This document shows positions 1 to 12,300 of a DNA stretch of 64,000 nucleotides, piece by piece; position 1 is the stretch's first letter; each line of letters starts with the position of its first letter. A program made the position numbers and the translations under genes. Under the pieces are notes generated by a model, which was not told the DNA's origin, ran no database searches, and saw only the letters and a list, made by a program, of their open reading frames with translations. Source of the DNA: Saccharum officinarum (Eukaryota; Streptophyta; Magnoliopsida; Poales; Poaceae); assembly GCA_020631735.1 (NCBI GenBank), contig CM036167.1, positions 186,001 to 250,000 on the forward strand. The letters run 5' to 3'.

Positions 1-345
1 ACCGGCGCGTCCGGTCACGCACCCAGGAGTTCAGCACGGAGGACAGATGCGATCGGACGCGGTGGCGCGTCCGGTCACGAGTGGACCGTTACTAGACTCC
101 GATCGGACGTGGCTGGCGCGTCCGGTCACGTGCGATCGGACGCGTTCGGTCGCTGTGGGAGCTTACTGGACTCCGATCAGACGCTAGGTGCAGCACGTCC
201 GGTCAGACGCTGGGGCGCGTCCGGTCAGGGCAACGACTACTTCTGATGTGCACTATTCACGCTTGTCCTGTAGTGACCGGACGCGTCCGGTCACCCTGAC
301 CGGTGCGTCCGGTCAGCACGATTTTAACTGTATCGTCCGGTAACG
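1..345. repeat. CGTCCGGTCA palindromic repeat array (U3 of left LTR)
   Basis: About nine copies or variants of the half-site CGTCCGGTCA, in both orientations, are spread over this interval. The perfect 20-bp palindrome TGACCGGACGCGTCCGGTCA is at 274-293. The array stops just upstream of the TATA box. Confidence 0.8.
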
Positions 346-366
346 GCTAGCTGCGTACCCCTTCGC

Positions 367-374
367 TATAAATA
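367..374 (+). promoter_or_regulatory. TATA box of the LTR
   Basis: TATAAATA lies about 20 bases after the last CGTCCGGTCA-like repeat, the usual U3 position for a retrotransposon promoter. Confidence 0.65.
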
Positions 375-1246
375 GATGTTGGCCAGGATTTGAGGGCAAC
401 TCTTGCACATTTTGAGACCTAGAGACATCCTTTGAGCTAGAGAACAACCCCTACACTCATCTCTTTGCTTGGTTGCACATCTTGAGTGAGATTGAGTGAG
501 ATTCAAGTGCATTGCTTGAGAGTTGCATTCTAGAGGTACTTGATCTTCGAGTTGCTATGGATTTCTGGTTACTCTTCCGTGTTTTCTGATACGGTAGACG
601 GCTTGGAGCAGCAGAGGTGATTGAGCTCACAATTAAAGATTATTGGAGCCCTCACCAAGTGTTGTAAGGGATTCTTGATCCTTTCCCGCGGGAGTTCGCA
701 AATTGGATACTCTAGTGGAGCTCATGGCTTGGAGGATCCCCATCTTGTGTGCGGTTGTGCGGCGCCCGTCGAGGGCTCGACTCTTGATAGTCGATTAGCT
801 CGCGAACCGACAAGTGGGTGCATCGCCACAACGAGGAGTAGCTTACCGGAAAGCAAGTGAACCTCGGTAAAAAATCTTGTGCATCTCTTTACCAAGGATT
901 TCTCTTGTGGTTGATCATTGTGATTGATTCTTCGAGTGCATTACTTCTCTACATCGTTGGTATAAGAATCAAGTCACTTGCTCTTTACTTTCTTGTACTA
1001 GTCCTAGTGTAGTTTGCATAAGTGTAGCTTTTATCACATAGGAGTAAGTAGCTTAGTGACTTAGTCTTGTTGGTGTATTAGAGATCATAGCCTTGCTTCA
1101 CTAGTATTGTATAGGTGGCTTGCATAGTGTAGTTGAGCTAGTGCTAGAATTAGCATAGCCATCTTTTATACTAATGTGGTTGTTTAGTGAAGCTTGTAGA
1201 TTTTTAAATAGGCTATTCACCCCCCTCTGGCCATTTGGACCTTACA

Positions 1247-1673
1247 GCTAGTAGTGTAGATTAGGTGGAGACATGAGCCTTGCACCCTCAATTAGTTGAT
1301 CTAGCTTGATTTTAGTGGAGATTAATTAGAGTTTCATGTATGGAGAGAAAAGCTTGCTCTTTAGATCTAGGGTTTCCTTTTCTTTTTTTATTTTGTAGTT
1401 TTATTTCATGAAATTGGAATAGGGTTGGCATGAAAAGTTGTTGGTAAACTAATAATTGTTGCTAATAATGGTATCTAATAATTGTTGCTAATAATTGTTG
1501 TTATCAATTCTTGCTAATAATTGTATTTAGAGTAGATTTAGTGTAGATTGCACCCTAGTTATTTCATCTATGTTGCTAATATATATTACTTTTGTAAATA
1601 TTTATGTATGCAACTAATTATATTTTTTATAATTATTCTCAAGTAATTACTTTATTTCTTTGTTTTTTTAAAG
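1247..1673. other. AT-rich stretch, no gene seen
   Basis: There is no open frame of note. It contains short TAATAATTGTTGCTAA repeats near 1445-1520. It probably belongs to the CACTA-type element whose coding fragment follows. Its first bases (GCTAG) would be the right target duplication of the LTR that ends at 1246, but the left one is not in view. Confidence 0.4.
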
Positions 1674-1838
1674 ATGAAGGACAGGACTTCTTGGATGTAT
1701 GGTTCGTATAGGCACTCGCAAGCTTATCGTGATGAGGTGGACAATTTTATTATAGTCACAGTGAAGCATGCAAAGACGTTGTCAGGGACTAATGGTTCAG
1801 TTATTTGTCCCTGGGAAACAACACATTATCAGAGTTGA
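1674..1838 (+). pseudogene. Fragment of CACTA TNPD-type transposase (N-terminal transposase-associated domain)
   Basis: A 54-codon frame starts MKDRTSWMYG and has the pattern seen in the N-terminal transposase-associated domain of plant En/Spm-type proteins: a Ser-Trp-Met-Tyr start, an Arg-His-Ser and Tyr box, a Phe-containing helix, then Ile-Cys-Pro. Right after the first Cys-Pro the frame runs into a stop at 1836. A second frame stays open to 1968, so a frameshift is possible. None of the catalytic transposase domain is present downstream; only repeats follow. The family call rests on motif resemblance seen by eye. A chance match cannot be excluded. Confidence 0.45.
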
Positions 1839-1968
1839 TGGCGTCGACGATGCTGAAGCCTACAATAAGTGCGATCAGATGCCGCTATTCATAGACTTTA
1901 TTAAGAAGATTGGTGTCATGGAAAAAACCTACCCAAAGACATATTGCCATGGAAATGAAAAGGTGTGA

Positions 1969-2159
1969 AGTGAAAAATTGTTACGGCGGAGGCGGGGACT
2001 AATAATTAGTTTAAGTGTGTGTAATGTTCGTGAGACTACATTTATGTATGTATGTGAGACTACATTTATGTAAGTGTGTGAGACTACATTTATGTATATG
2101 CGTCAAACTTGGTCAAATGAGACACTATATGTGAGACTTATGGATTTAGAACTACACTT
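1969..2159. other. Short tandem GAGACTACATTTATGTA repeats
   Basis: Several near-copies of GTGTGTGAGACTACATTTATG follow one another at about 2030-2100. No gene is seen. Confidence 0.5.
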
Positions 2160-3715
2160 GATCAAACTTGGTCAAATGAGGCACTAAATGGCCCCAAATG
2201 AAAAACTTTTGAATACCAAGATTGTACAAGTCATCAAGATCTACATTTGATACATAGGTCATTTTTTCATTTGAGAAAGTATTGGTAAACACTAGTCACA
2301 AAATCTTGAATCTCACACAAAATTTATGAGACTATACGTGAGACTTGTGGATTTAGAACTACACTTTGCGAACGCTTTGTCAAATGCAAAAATGGCCTAT
2401 GTATCAAATGTAGATGTTGATAAGTGGACCAATCTTGGTATTTATGACATTTCGAGTTGAGGCCATCTAGGGTTTCGAAAACTAGTTTTCAGCTGCCAAA
2501 ATTTAAAAATTCAAAATTTGAACCGTTCATTCGAAAACTAGTTTTCAGCTGCCAAAATTTAAAAATTCAAAATTTGAACCGTTCAAAATTTGTCAAATAA
2601 AAAGTTGACCAAAACAACTTGTGTAGATCTTGATGAGTTTATCAAACTTGGTATTCATGACTTTTCTAGCTGAAACATTTTAGGGCTTCAAAAACTGCAG
2701 TTAAAGTGTCATTTTTTTAAATTCAAGATTTGACTTGGTCAAACTTAGTCAATTGAGCCACCAAATGACCTCAAATGAAAAAATTTTAAATACCAAGGTT
2801 GTACAACTCATCAAGATATACATTTAATATATAAGATATTTCTGCATTTGACAAAGTGTTAGTAAACACTAGTCACATTTCTTAAAATCCAAGATTTGAC
2901 TTGGTCAAACTCGGTCAAATGAGGCACTAAATGGCCCCAAATGAAAACTTTTGAATACCAAGATTGTACAAGTCTTTAAGATCTACATTTGATACATATG
3001 TCATTTTTTCGTTTGAGAAAGTGTTAGTAAACACTAGTCACAAAATCTTGAATCTCACATAAACTTTATGAAACTATATGTGAGACTTGTGGATTTAGAA
3101 CTACACTTTGCGAACGCTTTGTCAAATGCAAAAATGGCCTATGTATCAAATGTAGATGTTGATGAGCGGACCAATTTTGGTACTCATGACATTTCGAGTT
3201 GAGGCCATCTAGGGTTTCGAAAACTAGTTTTCAACTGCCAAAATTTGAAAATTCAAAATTTGAACCGTTCAAAATTTGTCAAATAAAAAGTTGACCAAAA
3301 CAACTTGTGTAGATCTTGATGAGTTTAGAAAACTTGGTATTCATGACTTTTCTAGCTAAAACATTTTAGGGCTTCAAAAACTACAGTCAAAGTGTCATTT
3401 TCTTAAAATCCAAGATTTGACTTGGTCAAACTTGGTCAATTGAGCCACCAAATGACCTCAAATGAAAAAAATTTGAATATCAAGACTGTATAACTCATCA
3501 AGATCTACATTTGATATATAAGTCATTTCTGTATTTGACAAAGTGTTAGTAAACAGTAGTCACATTTCTTAAAATCCAAGATTTGACTTGGTCAAACTTG
3601 GTCAAATGAGGCACTAAATGGCCCCAAATAAAAAACTTTTGAATACCAAGATTGTACAACTCATCAAGATCTACATTTGATACATAAGTCATTTCTGCAT
3701 TTGACATCTACATTT
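2160..3715. repeat. Tandem ~690-bp repeat, two and a bit copies
   Basis: The phrase GAGGCACTAAATGGCCCCAA recurs near 2178, 2921 and 3608, spacings of about 743 and 687 bases. The first copy is longer because a 57-bp block starting TTCGAAAACTAGTTTTCAG is itself doubled (2476 and 2533). Each unit also holds a diverged internal half-copy (GAGCCACCAAATGACCTCAA). Such arrays are common in the non-coding parts of grass CACTA elements, which fits the surroundings. No coding potential is seen. Confidence 0.8.
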
Positions 3716-3925
3716 AAAGTCATTTTGTCTCCTAAATTTATTTTCAAAGTTTCAAAATTAAAAGTTTTTATTCTTTTAAAGAAGAAACTATGCATTTGTA
3801 TGTATAAAAAATCACATAAATATTTGGAATGATTAAAAAATTGTATATAAATATTTTTGGAATTTTAAATTATATAAACCTATTTTTATCTAAATAGATT
3901 TGATTTTTTCAAAAAAAAAACAATT

Positions 3926-3958
3926 GTAAGGGCGGTTGATAAACTCAACCGCCCTTAC
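3926..3958. repeat. Perfect hairpin GTAAGGGCGGTTGA/TCAACCGCCCTTAC
   Basis: Two perfect 14-base inverted arms are separated by TAAAC. The arm sequence is the same GTAAGGGCGGTT motif found in the subterminal repeats at 26086-26215, which ties this locus to the CACTA element ending at 26252. Confidence 0.75.
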
Positions 3959-5370
3959 TGAGCCACGGGCCAAATATAAGGAGGGGGGTGCCCGAGCGGC
4001 TAAGTCATTGGGCGAAATCAACACATTTGGCGCCGTCAGGCTGCCAAAATCTAGCGCCACCTCTCCTTCCCTCCGGTGCGACCTCCTCCACCTCTGGAGC
4101 CTCCTCCTCCCCTCCCTGGCCCCTCCTGCGCCGCCTCCACCCCTCACTGACCCCTTCGCTGCCACCTCCTCCCTCTCCCGACCCTGTCGCCACCGCCCCG
4201 TCTCCCGCGTGTGCCGCACGCCATGGTTAGGGTTTGAGCCGACGGAGGACGCCGGCGGACCGTGAAGGACACCACGCAGGGCCGTCGCGGTGAGGGTCAT
4301 CGAACTCGACACCCGCACGTGCTGTGGCGACCTCCCGGCGGTGCCCCCAACCCGCTCGTGCGCTCAGGCTGTCATCCCCGCCACCGGCGTTCTCTCCTTC
4401 ATCGACGGTTGTGCTGCAGCTAGATCCCTGCGCACCACCACTGCCGTCGCCCGCCCCTCCCTCCTCCCCGCACTACCGTCCTCACCACACTAGGGTTTGA
4501 GCTTCCCCTCCCCCTTCTCCATCCCTGTCTTGTGCTTGCAGTGTCTTGTGATGATGTTCATGAAGTTATTGGGATGAATTTTTGTTCATGATGAGCTTCA
4601 CCTCGCCACTGCCTATGATGCCTTAACCCAAATCTGAGTACATGCTAATGCCACTACCTATGATGCATAAACCCAAATCTGAGCACATGCCATGCTGCCT
4701 TTATTGGAATCTTTGATTTAGGTCTGAGTACACTAAATTGAGATGAATTGGGATGATAATTGTCTCATGTGTTTTGTCTAACCTATCAGTTTGATCTATG
4801 CGTTCTCCAAGTGTGTTCTTTTGGGGCTGTTCTTGGTTCCTGTTTTTTAGTGCTCTGATCCTCCCAGGTTCATGGATCTGTGTTGTTAGATTCTTGCTCG
4901 TTGATTGTGACCATAGCTGGATATGTATCGCCTGATTCTTGGCTGCGATTTAGTTTTGAAGGTGGTCATATACTTGGTAGAAGCTTCAATATGAAGGCAT
5001 TTTCAGTATCTCTGCTGCCATGACGTTGTGATGATAAATCATTGTTAGTACAAGCTTTGGTCTCGTACGCTCTGCAGTACACGGAACAAACCTTTTTTCA
5101 CAATGTTTAATACTTGTTTATGAGCGTAAGTAATAATTTGGAGTTTGGTCACCTGAGTGTTTGAGTAGTAGCGATCATGATGTATTTTCTGTTGCTTGCA
5201 TGCATCATATGCTGCTAGAGACTATGACATACACAACGAATATCAGCAAACTGACATCAAGCAGGGCCGACCCATAATGCCCAATGGGACAGCAAGGCCA
5301 CTTGCATTTGTAGGGAAGTAATTTAGCAATGCAATTTCTTATCTTTTGCTTATGTTCAAAATTGCCATTC
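3959..5370 (+). other. GC-rich leader-like block followed by intron-like AT-rich sequence
   Basis: 3990-4500 is strongly GC- and CT-rich, like the untranslated first exon of a grass gene. It has short overlapping frames on both strands (for example 3936-4265) with no recognisable domain. 4500-5370 then becomes ordinary AT-rich, intron-like DNA until the Copia element begins. I infer this could be the first exon and intron of the C48-domain gene at 21598, separated from it by the later Copia insertion. There is no transcript evidence. Confidence 0.35.
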
Positions 5371-5375
5371 AGTAT
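5371..5375. repeat. Target-site duplication, left (AGTAT)
   Basis: AGTAT here and at 18794-18798 flank the Copia element exactly, giving its insertion point. Confidence 0.9.
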
Positions 5376-5815
5376 TGAAAGCATCTAGGTCCCGAGAGTT
5401 AGTTTCGGCAATTGATGATAACACATTATTATCATGACTAACGTGTGTTTTGTAGAAACTTTGGTAAGTTAGGTCATGGGGTTGATAACTGCTTTGGGCA
5501 TTATGGTATTCATGTCCCTTGATGGAAATCATTTCGGTTTTCAAAGGATTAATGACAAGATTAAGGATGGTTAGTTCTAGATGTCAAGGTGTTGAGTTAC
5601 ATTCGAAATAGTCGTTAGGATCTTCGCTTTTTTCCTTTGGCCATACTATAAAGGAGGGCATGAGTGAGTAGCTTGACCCAGGTGAGTCTTTTGTTTAGGT
5701 GTGGTGCACACTTGTCAAACTTAGCACTAGGTAGCTCAAGAAAAGCTCAAAGTTCAGTTGGAAGCAACTTGGTTCAAGTTGCGTCGCGTTTCGAAGTAGT
5801 TTGAGTCATTTTCCC

Positions 5816-6232
5816 TTGACCGGACGCAGTCTCTGTCTTGACCGGACGCGTCCGGTCAGTACTAACAGTTACTGTGTTTCAGCTTGGTTGACTGGACGCG
5901 GTTCTTGTGAGGACTGGACGTGGTGATCATGCTGACACATGTCTCAGAGGGTAAAACATCTAATCGGACGCGACTAGGAAGTGATCAGACGCGTCCGGTC
6001 ACGTTCCAGTAAGGTACTTTGCTGACCTGACGCGTCCGGTCATCACTGATCGGACGTGGATCGGACGCGGTCGAGCGTCAGGCCAAAGTACAGTAAGGAC
6101 CTTGCACGATCAAACGCATCCGGTCACCCCTGATCGGTGCGTCCGGTTACTCAGCAGTGTTGTTCAGTTTTTTGACCGTTACGTTCGACCGGTGCGTCCG
6201 ATCACGTCGACCGGCGCGTCCGGTCAGTGCGT
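5816..6232. repeat. CGTCCGGTCA palindromic repeat array (U3 of 5' LTR)
   Basis: Many forward and inverted copies of CGTCCGGTCA. The perfect 20-bp palindrome TGACCGGACGCGTCCGGTCA is at 5839-5858. The array ends about 45 bases before the TATA box. Confidence 0.8.
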
Positions 6233-6277
6233 ATTTTGTTGAGTTGGCAGGTAACGGTTGGATTTGACTATGGGGTG

Positions 6278-6285
6278 TATAAATA
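6278..6285 (+). promoter_or_regulatory. TATA box of 5' LTR
   Basis: TATAAATA within GGGGTGTATAAATACATCCC. The same box is at 18080-18087 in the 3' LTR. It marks the likely U3/R boundary region. Confidence 0.7.
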
Positions 6286-6993
6286 CATCCCCTCCACCTC
6301 TTTTAGAGGTCTCTTGCTCATTTGTTCAGCTGAGAAACACCTTTCAAGTGCAAGGGAGTGCAAGATCTCTAGTGAGGGTAGTGATTTGAAAATCAAAGTT
6401 TGAGAATCCCTCATTAGTGACTAGGGAGTAGCAAGTGTGCATCCATCTTCTCATTAGGCTCATTGTGGTCAAGTGAGAGTTCTAGCTTGTTACTCTTGGT
6501 GATCGCCATCACCTAGACGGCTTGGTGGTGATTGGGAGTTTGGTGATCATCCGGCGGAGCTTGTGGATGACCCAACTCATCTTGTGAGTGGTTTTGGGCG
6601 ATTCACCGTGACGGAATGTCGAAGAATCAGCCTATAGAGAGCACTTGATCCTTGCACGGATCAAGGAGGAGCTACACCCTTGCGCGGGTGCTCCAACGAG
6701 GACTAGTGGGGAGTGGCGACTCTCTGATACCTCGGGAAAACATCGCCGTGTTCCTTACCCTTACTTTCAAGCATTTACTTTCTCGTATTACTTTCATTGC
6801 TTAGTTTACTTTCCTAGAATTGCCATGCTAGACTAGGATTGAAACTTAGGGTGCAAAACTTTTTACCGGTAGAATCACAAGGAATACAAGTAGGCACTAG
6901 GGGTGAACTTTGGCTTATTAGATTTAATTCTTGCAATTAATTTTTAGAGAAGCCCAATTCACCCCCCCTCTTAGGCATCTTGATCCTTTCAAT

Positions 6994-7005
6994 TGGTATC
7001 GGAGC
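6994..7005 (+). other. Primer-binding site, tRNA-iMet type
   Basis: TGGTATCGGAGC begins two bases after the LTR end. It is the usual plant tRNA-iMet complement with one change (canonical TGGTATCAGAGC). Confidence 0.88.
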
Positions 7006-7044
7006 CGAGTTGCTCCTAAATTAGGCTTCACCGCCTAGAGCAAG

Positions 7045-9369
7045 ATGTCTAACAGGGAAGGACCACCTCCCATCTTTGAGGGAGATGATTTTCCATATTA
7101 GAAAATCCGTATGGAGGCTTACCTCGAAGCCATAGATGTTGGGTGTCTTAGAGCCGCCATCGAAGGGCTTCCCGCTATCAAGGATCCCGCCAACCCAAGT
7201 GGTGACGAGGAGAAGTACGACCGGTGGAATGCAAAGGCAAAAAATGAACTCTACCAGGGCCTAGGCAAGGATATCTTCAAGTAATGCAAAAAATGCTCAT
7301 GAATTATGGGAAAACCTTTGTGCTCTCCATGAGGGAACTAAGAGTGAGCGTGAGGAACGCTATCATATTGCCTTAAAGAAAATTAATTCTTTTGAGATGC
7401 TTCCTAAAGAAAGTGCTAATGACATGTACACTCGATTGAATGTTCTTGTAAAGGATCTCAATGCTCTTGGGCTCACCAAAATGAGTCAATCGGATGTTGC
7501 AAGGAGGATCTTGAGCATTCTTCCCGTTGAGAAGTATGGTCACATTGTCACCATGCTTCATCAAAGTGATCTCTCTACCGTAACACCGACACAAGTATTG
7601 GGAAAGATCAATGCACATGGGATGTACATGCACATCACTCCGGAAGAGGGTTCATCATCTTTCAAGAAGAAGGACTTGGCCTTCAAAGCTAGCCATGACA
7701 AGAAGAAGAAGAAGGGCCAAGCTATGATGGTGCAAGAAAGTTCAAGTGAAAGTGATATTGATGATGCATCACTTGCACTCATGGTGAGAAAGACCACCAA
7801 GATGCTAAAGAAGCTCAACAAGAGTGGCATCAAGTTCAATGGAAAGAAGAAGAAGTTCTTCACAAGTAGTAAAAGGAAGCCCATATCCCCAATTGTGGTG
7901 AACTTGGCCACTTAGCTCATCAATGCCCTAAGCCTCCGAAAGACTAGTACAAGAACAAGAACAAAGGCAAGAAAAATGATTCAAGTGATGAAGAAGATGA
8001 GAAGAAGAAGAACGAGTCATACAAGAAGAAGGATGGCAAGAGAAAAGAGTTTCATAAGAAGAAGGGAAGCAAAGCCTACATCGTTGGTGATTGGCTCACC
8101 GATATTGAATCATCATGTGAATCCTCCGGTGATGAGAGCGATGATGAGAAAGAGAAGGTTGCCGCATTTGTGATTGGGCCATCATCATCTTCACCGACAT
8201 CTTCATCACCACCTTCACCGCCACCTTCACCATCATCGTCCACTACTCACCTATGCCTTATGGCCAAGGATGAACGAAAGGTACAAAACAATGATAGTGA
8301 TGATGATGATAGTGATAGTGATGATGAATATGATGCACCTTCTTATGATGAACTTGTAAAATTATTGAACAAATACTCTAAAGTCATAAGAAGAACTAGA
8401 AATAAAAATGATGAGCTCCAAAATGAAAATGACTCACTCTCATCTAAGCTCGAGAATGCACAAAAGACTAGTGATGAGCTCAAAGATCAAAATGAAATTA
8501 TGTCTTCTACTCTCAAGGAGCTCAAAACTTCTAACAAAGAGCTTAGAGATGAACATGATAAACTTGAGAAGAAGCATGATGAGCTCAACACTAGGCACAA
8601 CTCGCTAAATGACAAATACACTACATTGAAAATCAATTATGATAGTCTTGTTGTTGCTAATGAGCTTTCTCTTGAGACACATGATGCTACTAACCAAGTT
8701 TTTAAGATTGATATAGCTACATCATATGATGACTTGATTATTGAAAGCATTGATCAAGGATCTAGTGGCAAAGACAAGAGTGTGGTTAAGTCCAATAACT
8801 ATGATGATTATGCTAAGCTCAAGAGTGAGAATGAGATGCTTACAAATGAGAACAAGAAGCTAAAAGGGTTGATGGCTCTTGAAAAGCAAACATCAAATGA
8901 GTCACTTATTGAAGAGAACAAAAAGCTCAAGCAAGAGAAAGAGCATCTCAAAACTGGCCTAAGCAAGTTCACAAGAGGCCAATATTTGCAAAGTGAGCTA
9001 CTCATGAACACCGTCATGAAGATGGATAGAAGTGGCATTGGTTACTTGGCAAATCAAGAGAAGAAGGCTAAAGCTCAACAACAACAAATCAAGTCAAAGC
9101 CCAAGCCAAAGAGATGTGTTGAGTGTGGACAAGAGGGTCATTTTGCTCATGAGTGCAAAACTCCACCACCACAACCCTTGCCCAAGCATGCTAGACTCTT
9201 TGCCTTCAATGCTCATTACATGCTTAGAAAAGATTCAAGTGGAAAGATAAAAGTCATATTCTTGGGTCCTCCAAACAAGAATAGACCTAAGAAAATATGG
9301 GTTGCCAAGTCACTAGTTGAGAAAGTCAAGGGTCTCTCTCAAGTTTGGGTCCCTAAACAAAAAGCTTGA
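7045..9369 (+). pseudogene. gag of the SIRE-type element (broken)
   Basis: The structural capsid/nucleocapsid polyprotein gene. The frame opens at ATG 7045 (MSNREGPPP), with the UBN2-type capsid region to about 7600. A stop replaces a Trp codon just after 7100 and the frame shifts near 7280. 7397-7915 continues the capsid but shifts again just before a first zinc knuckle (Cys-Gly-Glu-Leu-Gly-His, near 7890-7930). Another Trp-to-stop follows near 7947. 8170-9369 is open: an acidic Ser/Asp tract, about 230 residues of Glu/Lys/Asn-rich coiled coil, then a second knuckle (CVECGQEGHFAHEC, 9115-9156). A long coiled coil and two knuckles are usual for SIRE-lineage Gag. It cannot make a full product. 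Confidence 0.88.
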
Positions 9370-9383
9370 TCTCTTGTGTATAG

Positions 9384-12300
9384 GTGAACTACAAGACCGG
9401 TGGATCTCATTGGGTTATTGATAGTGGTTGCACTCAACATATAACTGGGCATATGTTCACCTCACTTGAAGAGAATGGGGTATGTCAAGAGAAGATCATA
9501 TTTGGAGATAATTCAAAGAGCAAAGTCAAGGGTATAGGCAAGATTGCAATATCAAATGATCATTCTCTTTCAAATGTGCTCTATGTTGCTTCATTGAGTT
9601 TCAACTTGCTATCCGTTATGCAACTTTGTGACCTTGGCTACCAATGCTTGTTCACACCTAATGAAGTGGTAGTTTCAAAGATAGATGACAAGCAAATGAT
9701 ATTCAAAGGCTTTAGATACAACAATCTCTATCTTGTTGATTTCACCTCCAAAGATGCAAACTTGATGACATGTTTGTTCACCAAAACTTCACTTGGGTGG
9801 CTTTGGCATAGGAGGCTTGCTCATGTTGGAATGAACACTCTCAACAAGCTATTGAAGAAGGAATTAGTGAGAGGCTTGAAGGATGTAAAGTTTGAGAAGG
9901 ACAAACCTTGTAGTGCATGTCAAGCCGGCAAATAAGTTGCAAATACTCATCCAACCAAAGCTTACATGTCAACATCAAGAGTGCTAGAACTTCTACAGAT
10001 GGATTTGTTTGGTCCTATAACTTACAAGAGCTTGGGTGGAAATCTCTATTGTCTTGTGATTGTGGATAACTACTTACGATACACTTGGACTTTGTTCCTT
10101 CATGACAAATCCATAGTGGCAAATTGCTTCAAAAAGTTTGCAAAGAGAGTTCAAAATGAATTTGAAGTCAAGATAAAGAAGATTAGAAGTGACAATGGCA
10201 AAGAGTTTGACAACACAAACATTAAAGCTTATTGTGATGAGATTGGAATCAAGCATGAAATTTCATCAACCTACACTCCTCAACAAAATGGTGTAGTTGA
10301 GAGAAAGAATCAGAGATTGATCACCCTTGCAAGAACAATGTTAGATGAGTACAACACACTGGAGAAATTGTGGGCCAAGGCAATCAACACCGCATGCTAT
10401 GCTTCAAATCACCTCTTTCTACAAAAGTTTCTTGGCTAGACTCCCTATGAGTTGCTAAATGGGAAGAAGCCGGACGTCTCATTCTTCTGGATGTTTGGAT
10501 GCAAATGCTACATCTACAAGAAACGTCAACACCTAGAGAAGTTTCAAAGACATTGTGATATTGGTTTTCTTGTTGATTACTCATCAAAGTCCAAAGCATA
10601 TAGAGTATTTAACTATGCCACCAGTTTGGTTGAAGAAACATATGATGTGAAATTTGATGAATCTAATGGCTCCTAAGGAGCAATTGAGAATTATGATGAT
10701 GTAGGTGATGAACCATTGAGGGAGGCAATGAAGAACATGCCCATGGGAGACATCAAGCCTAAAGATGATGAAGACGATGTACAAATTGTAAATCCACCAT
10801 CTTCATCACATGTGCCTCAAGATGATGATAAGAATGAGAGAGTAGAAAATGAAGATACTCATGTCTCTCATGAACAAGCCGAGGCACAAGCTCAAGATGT
10901 TGATACTCCCCAACCCTCTCCTCAAGTGGTTGAAAGAAGAAACTCACCTCTACTTCAAGCACATCCACAAGATCTCATCATAGAGAGTCCTACAAAGGGT
11001 GTAATGACTCGATCTTAAAAGCTTGCTTCTTTTGTTGAATATCACTCTTTTGTCTCTTGTCTTGAACCTAAGAATGTAGAAGAAGCTCTTCAAGATCCGG
11101 ATTAGGTGAATGCTATGCATGAAGAATTGAACAACTTTACTTGCAATCAAGTTTGGACACTTGAAGAGCATCCAAAAGGTGCAAGAGTCACTGGAACCAA
11201 GTGGGTGTTCCGTAACAAGCAAGATGACCAAGGCATAGTAGTGAGGAACAAGGTAAGACTAGTTGCAAAGGGGTTCTCTCAAGTTGAAGGTCTTGATTTT
11301 GGAGAGACCTTTGCACCCGTTGCAAGACTTGAAGCCATTCATATCCTTCTTGCATATGCATCGCATCATGATATAAAACTATATCAAATGGATGTGAAAA
11401 GTATATTTTTAAATGGCTTCATAAATGAACTATTCTATGTTGATCAACCTCCCAGGTTTGAAGACCCTAGATATCCTAATCATGTTTATAGGTTGTCCAA
11501 GGCGCTATATGGGCTTAAGCAAGCCCCTAGAGTGTGGTATGAGCGCCTCTGGGACTTTCTCATTGAGAAGGGCTTCACTATTGGGAAGGTCGACACCACA
11601 CTATTCACCAAGAAGCTTAATAGGGAGATCTTCATTTGTCAAGTCTATGTGGATGATATCATCTTTGGATCAACAAATGAAGATTATTGCAAGGAATTTG
11701 ATGAATTGATGTCGAAGGAGTTCGAGATGTCTATGATTGGTGAGCTTATATTCTTCCTTGGTTTTCAAGTCAAGCAAATGAGAGAAGGGATTTTCATCTC
11801 TCAAGAAAAATATACCAAGGATCTTCTCAAGAGATTCAAGATGGAAGAATGTAAGCCAATCAAGACCCCAATGCCATCTAATAGACATCTCGACCTAGAT
11901 GAGGGAGGTAAACCGGTTGATCAAACTCTTTACCGTTCTATGATTGGTAGCTTGTTGTACCTTACCGCATCTTGGCCCGATATCATGTTTAGTGTGTGCA
12001 TGTGTGCTCGCTTTCAAGCATGCCCTAAAGAACCTCACCTAAGTGCCGTAAAAAGAATTTTAAGATATCTTAAGCACACCCCAAGCATTGGTCTTTGGTA
12101 TCCCAAAGGAGCTAGATTCCAACTAGTTGGCTATTCTGATTCGGATTATGCTGGATGCAAAATTGATAGAAAAAGCACATCCGAAGGGTGCTATTTGCTT
12201 GGGAGGTCCTTAGTATCTTGGTCATCTAAAAAGCAAAATAGTGTGGCTTTGTCCACCACTGAGGCGGAATACATTGCCGCGAGGGCTTGTTGTGCACAAA

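Larger units (their letters stand above)
1..1246 (+). mobile_element. Copia (SIRE-like) LTR, solo or 3' LTR, left end outside window
   Basis: The stretch has the layout of a grass SIRE-type LTR: a U3-like array of CGTCCGGTCA motifs (1-345), a TATA box at 367, a leader, and a terminus with a C-run followed by CTTACA. No primer-binding site follows 1246, so this is not a 5' LTR of an element lying to the right. It is either a solo LTR or the 3' LTR of an element to the left. The LTR start and the left target duplication are off the window. It resembles the LTRs at 5376 and 17189 in architecture but differs in sequence, so it is a different family. Confidence 0.75.
5376..6991 (+). repeat. 5' LTR of the SIRE-type element
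   Basis: Starts TGAAAGCATCTAGG and ends CTTGATCCTTTCA; 1616 bp. It matches 17189-18793 throughout. A 12-bp stretch (GATCGGACGTGG type) is doubled near 6050 here but single in the 3' LTR. Confidence 0.93.

Noticed and set aside
1..345. Regularly recurring palindromic repeats that could suggest a CRISPR array
   Set aside because: Spacing is irregular, orientation is mixed, and the context is a retrotransposon LTR in a plant genome.
3986..4060. tRNA-like start GGTGCCCGAGCGGCTAAG
   Set aside because: Resembles the A box of a Leu/Ser tRNA, but there is no anticodon arm, no GGTTCGAATCC box and no 3' acceptor stem.
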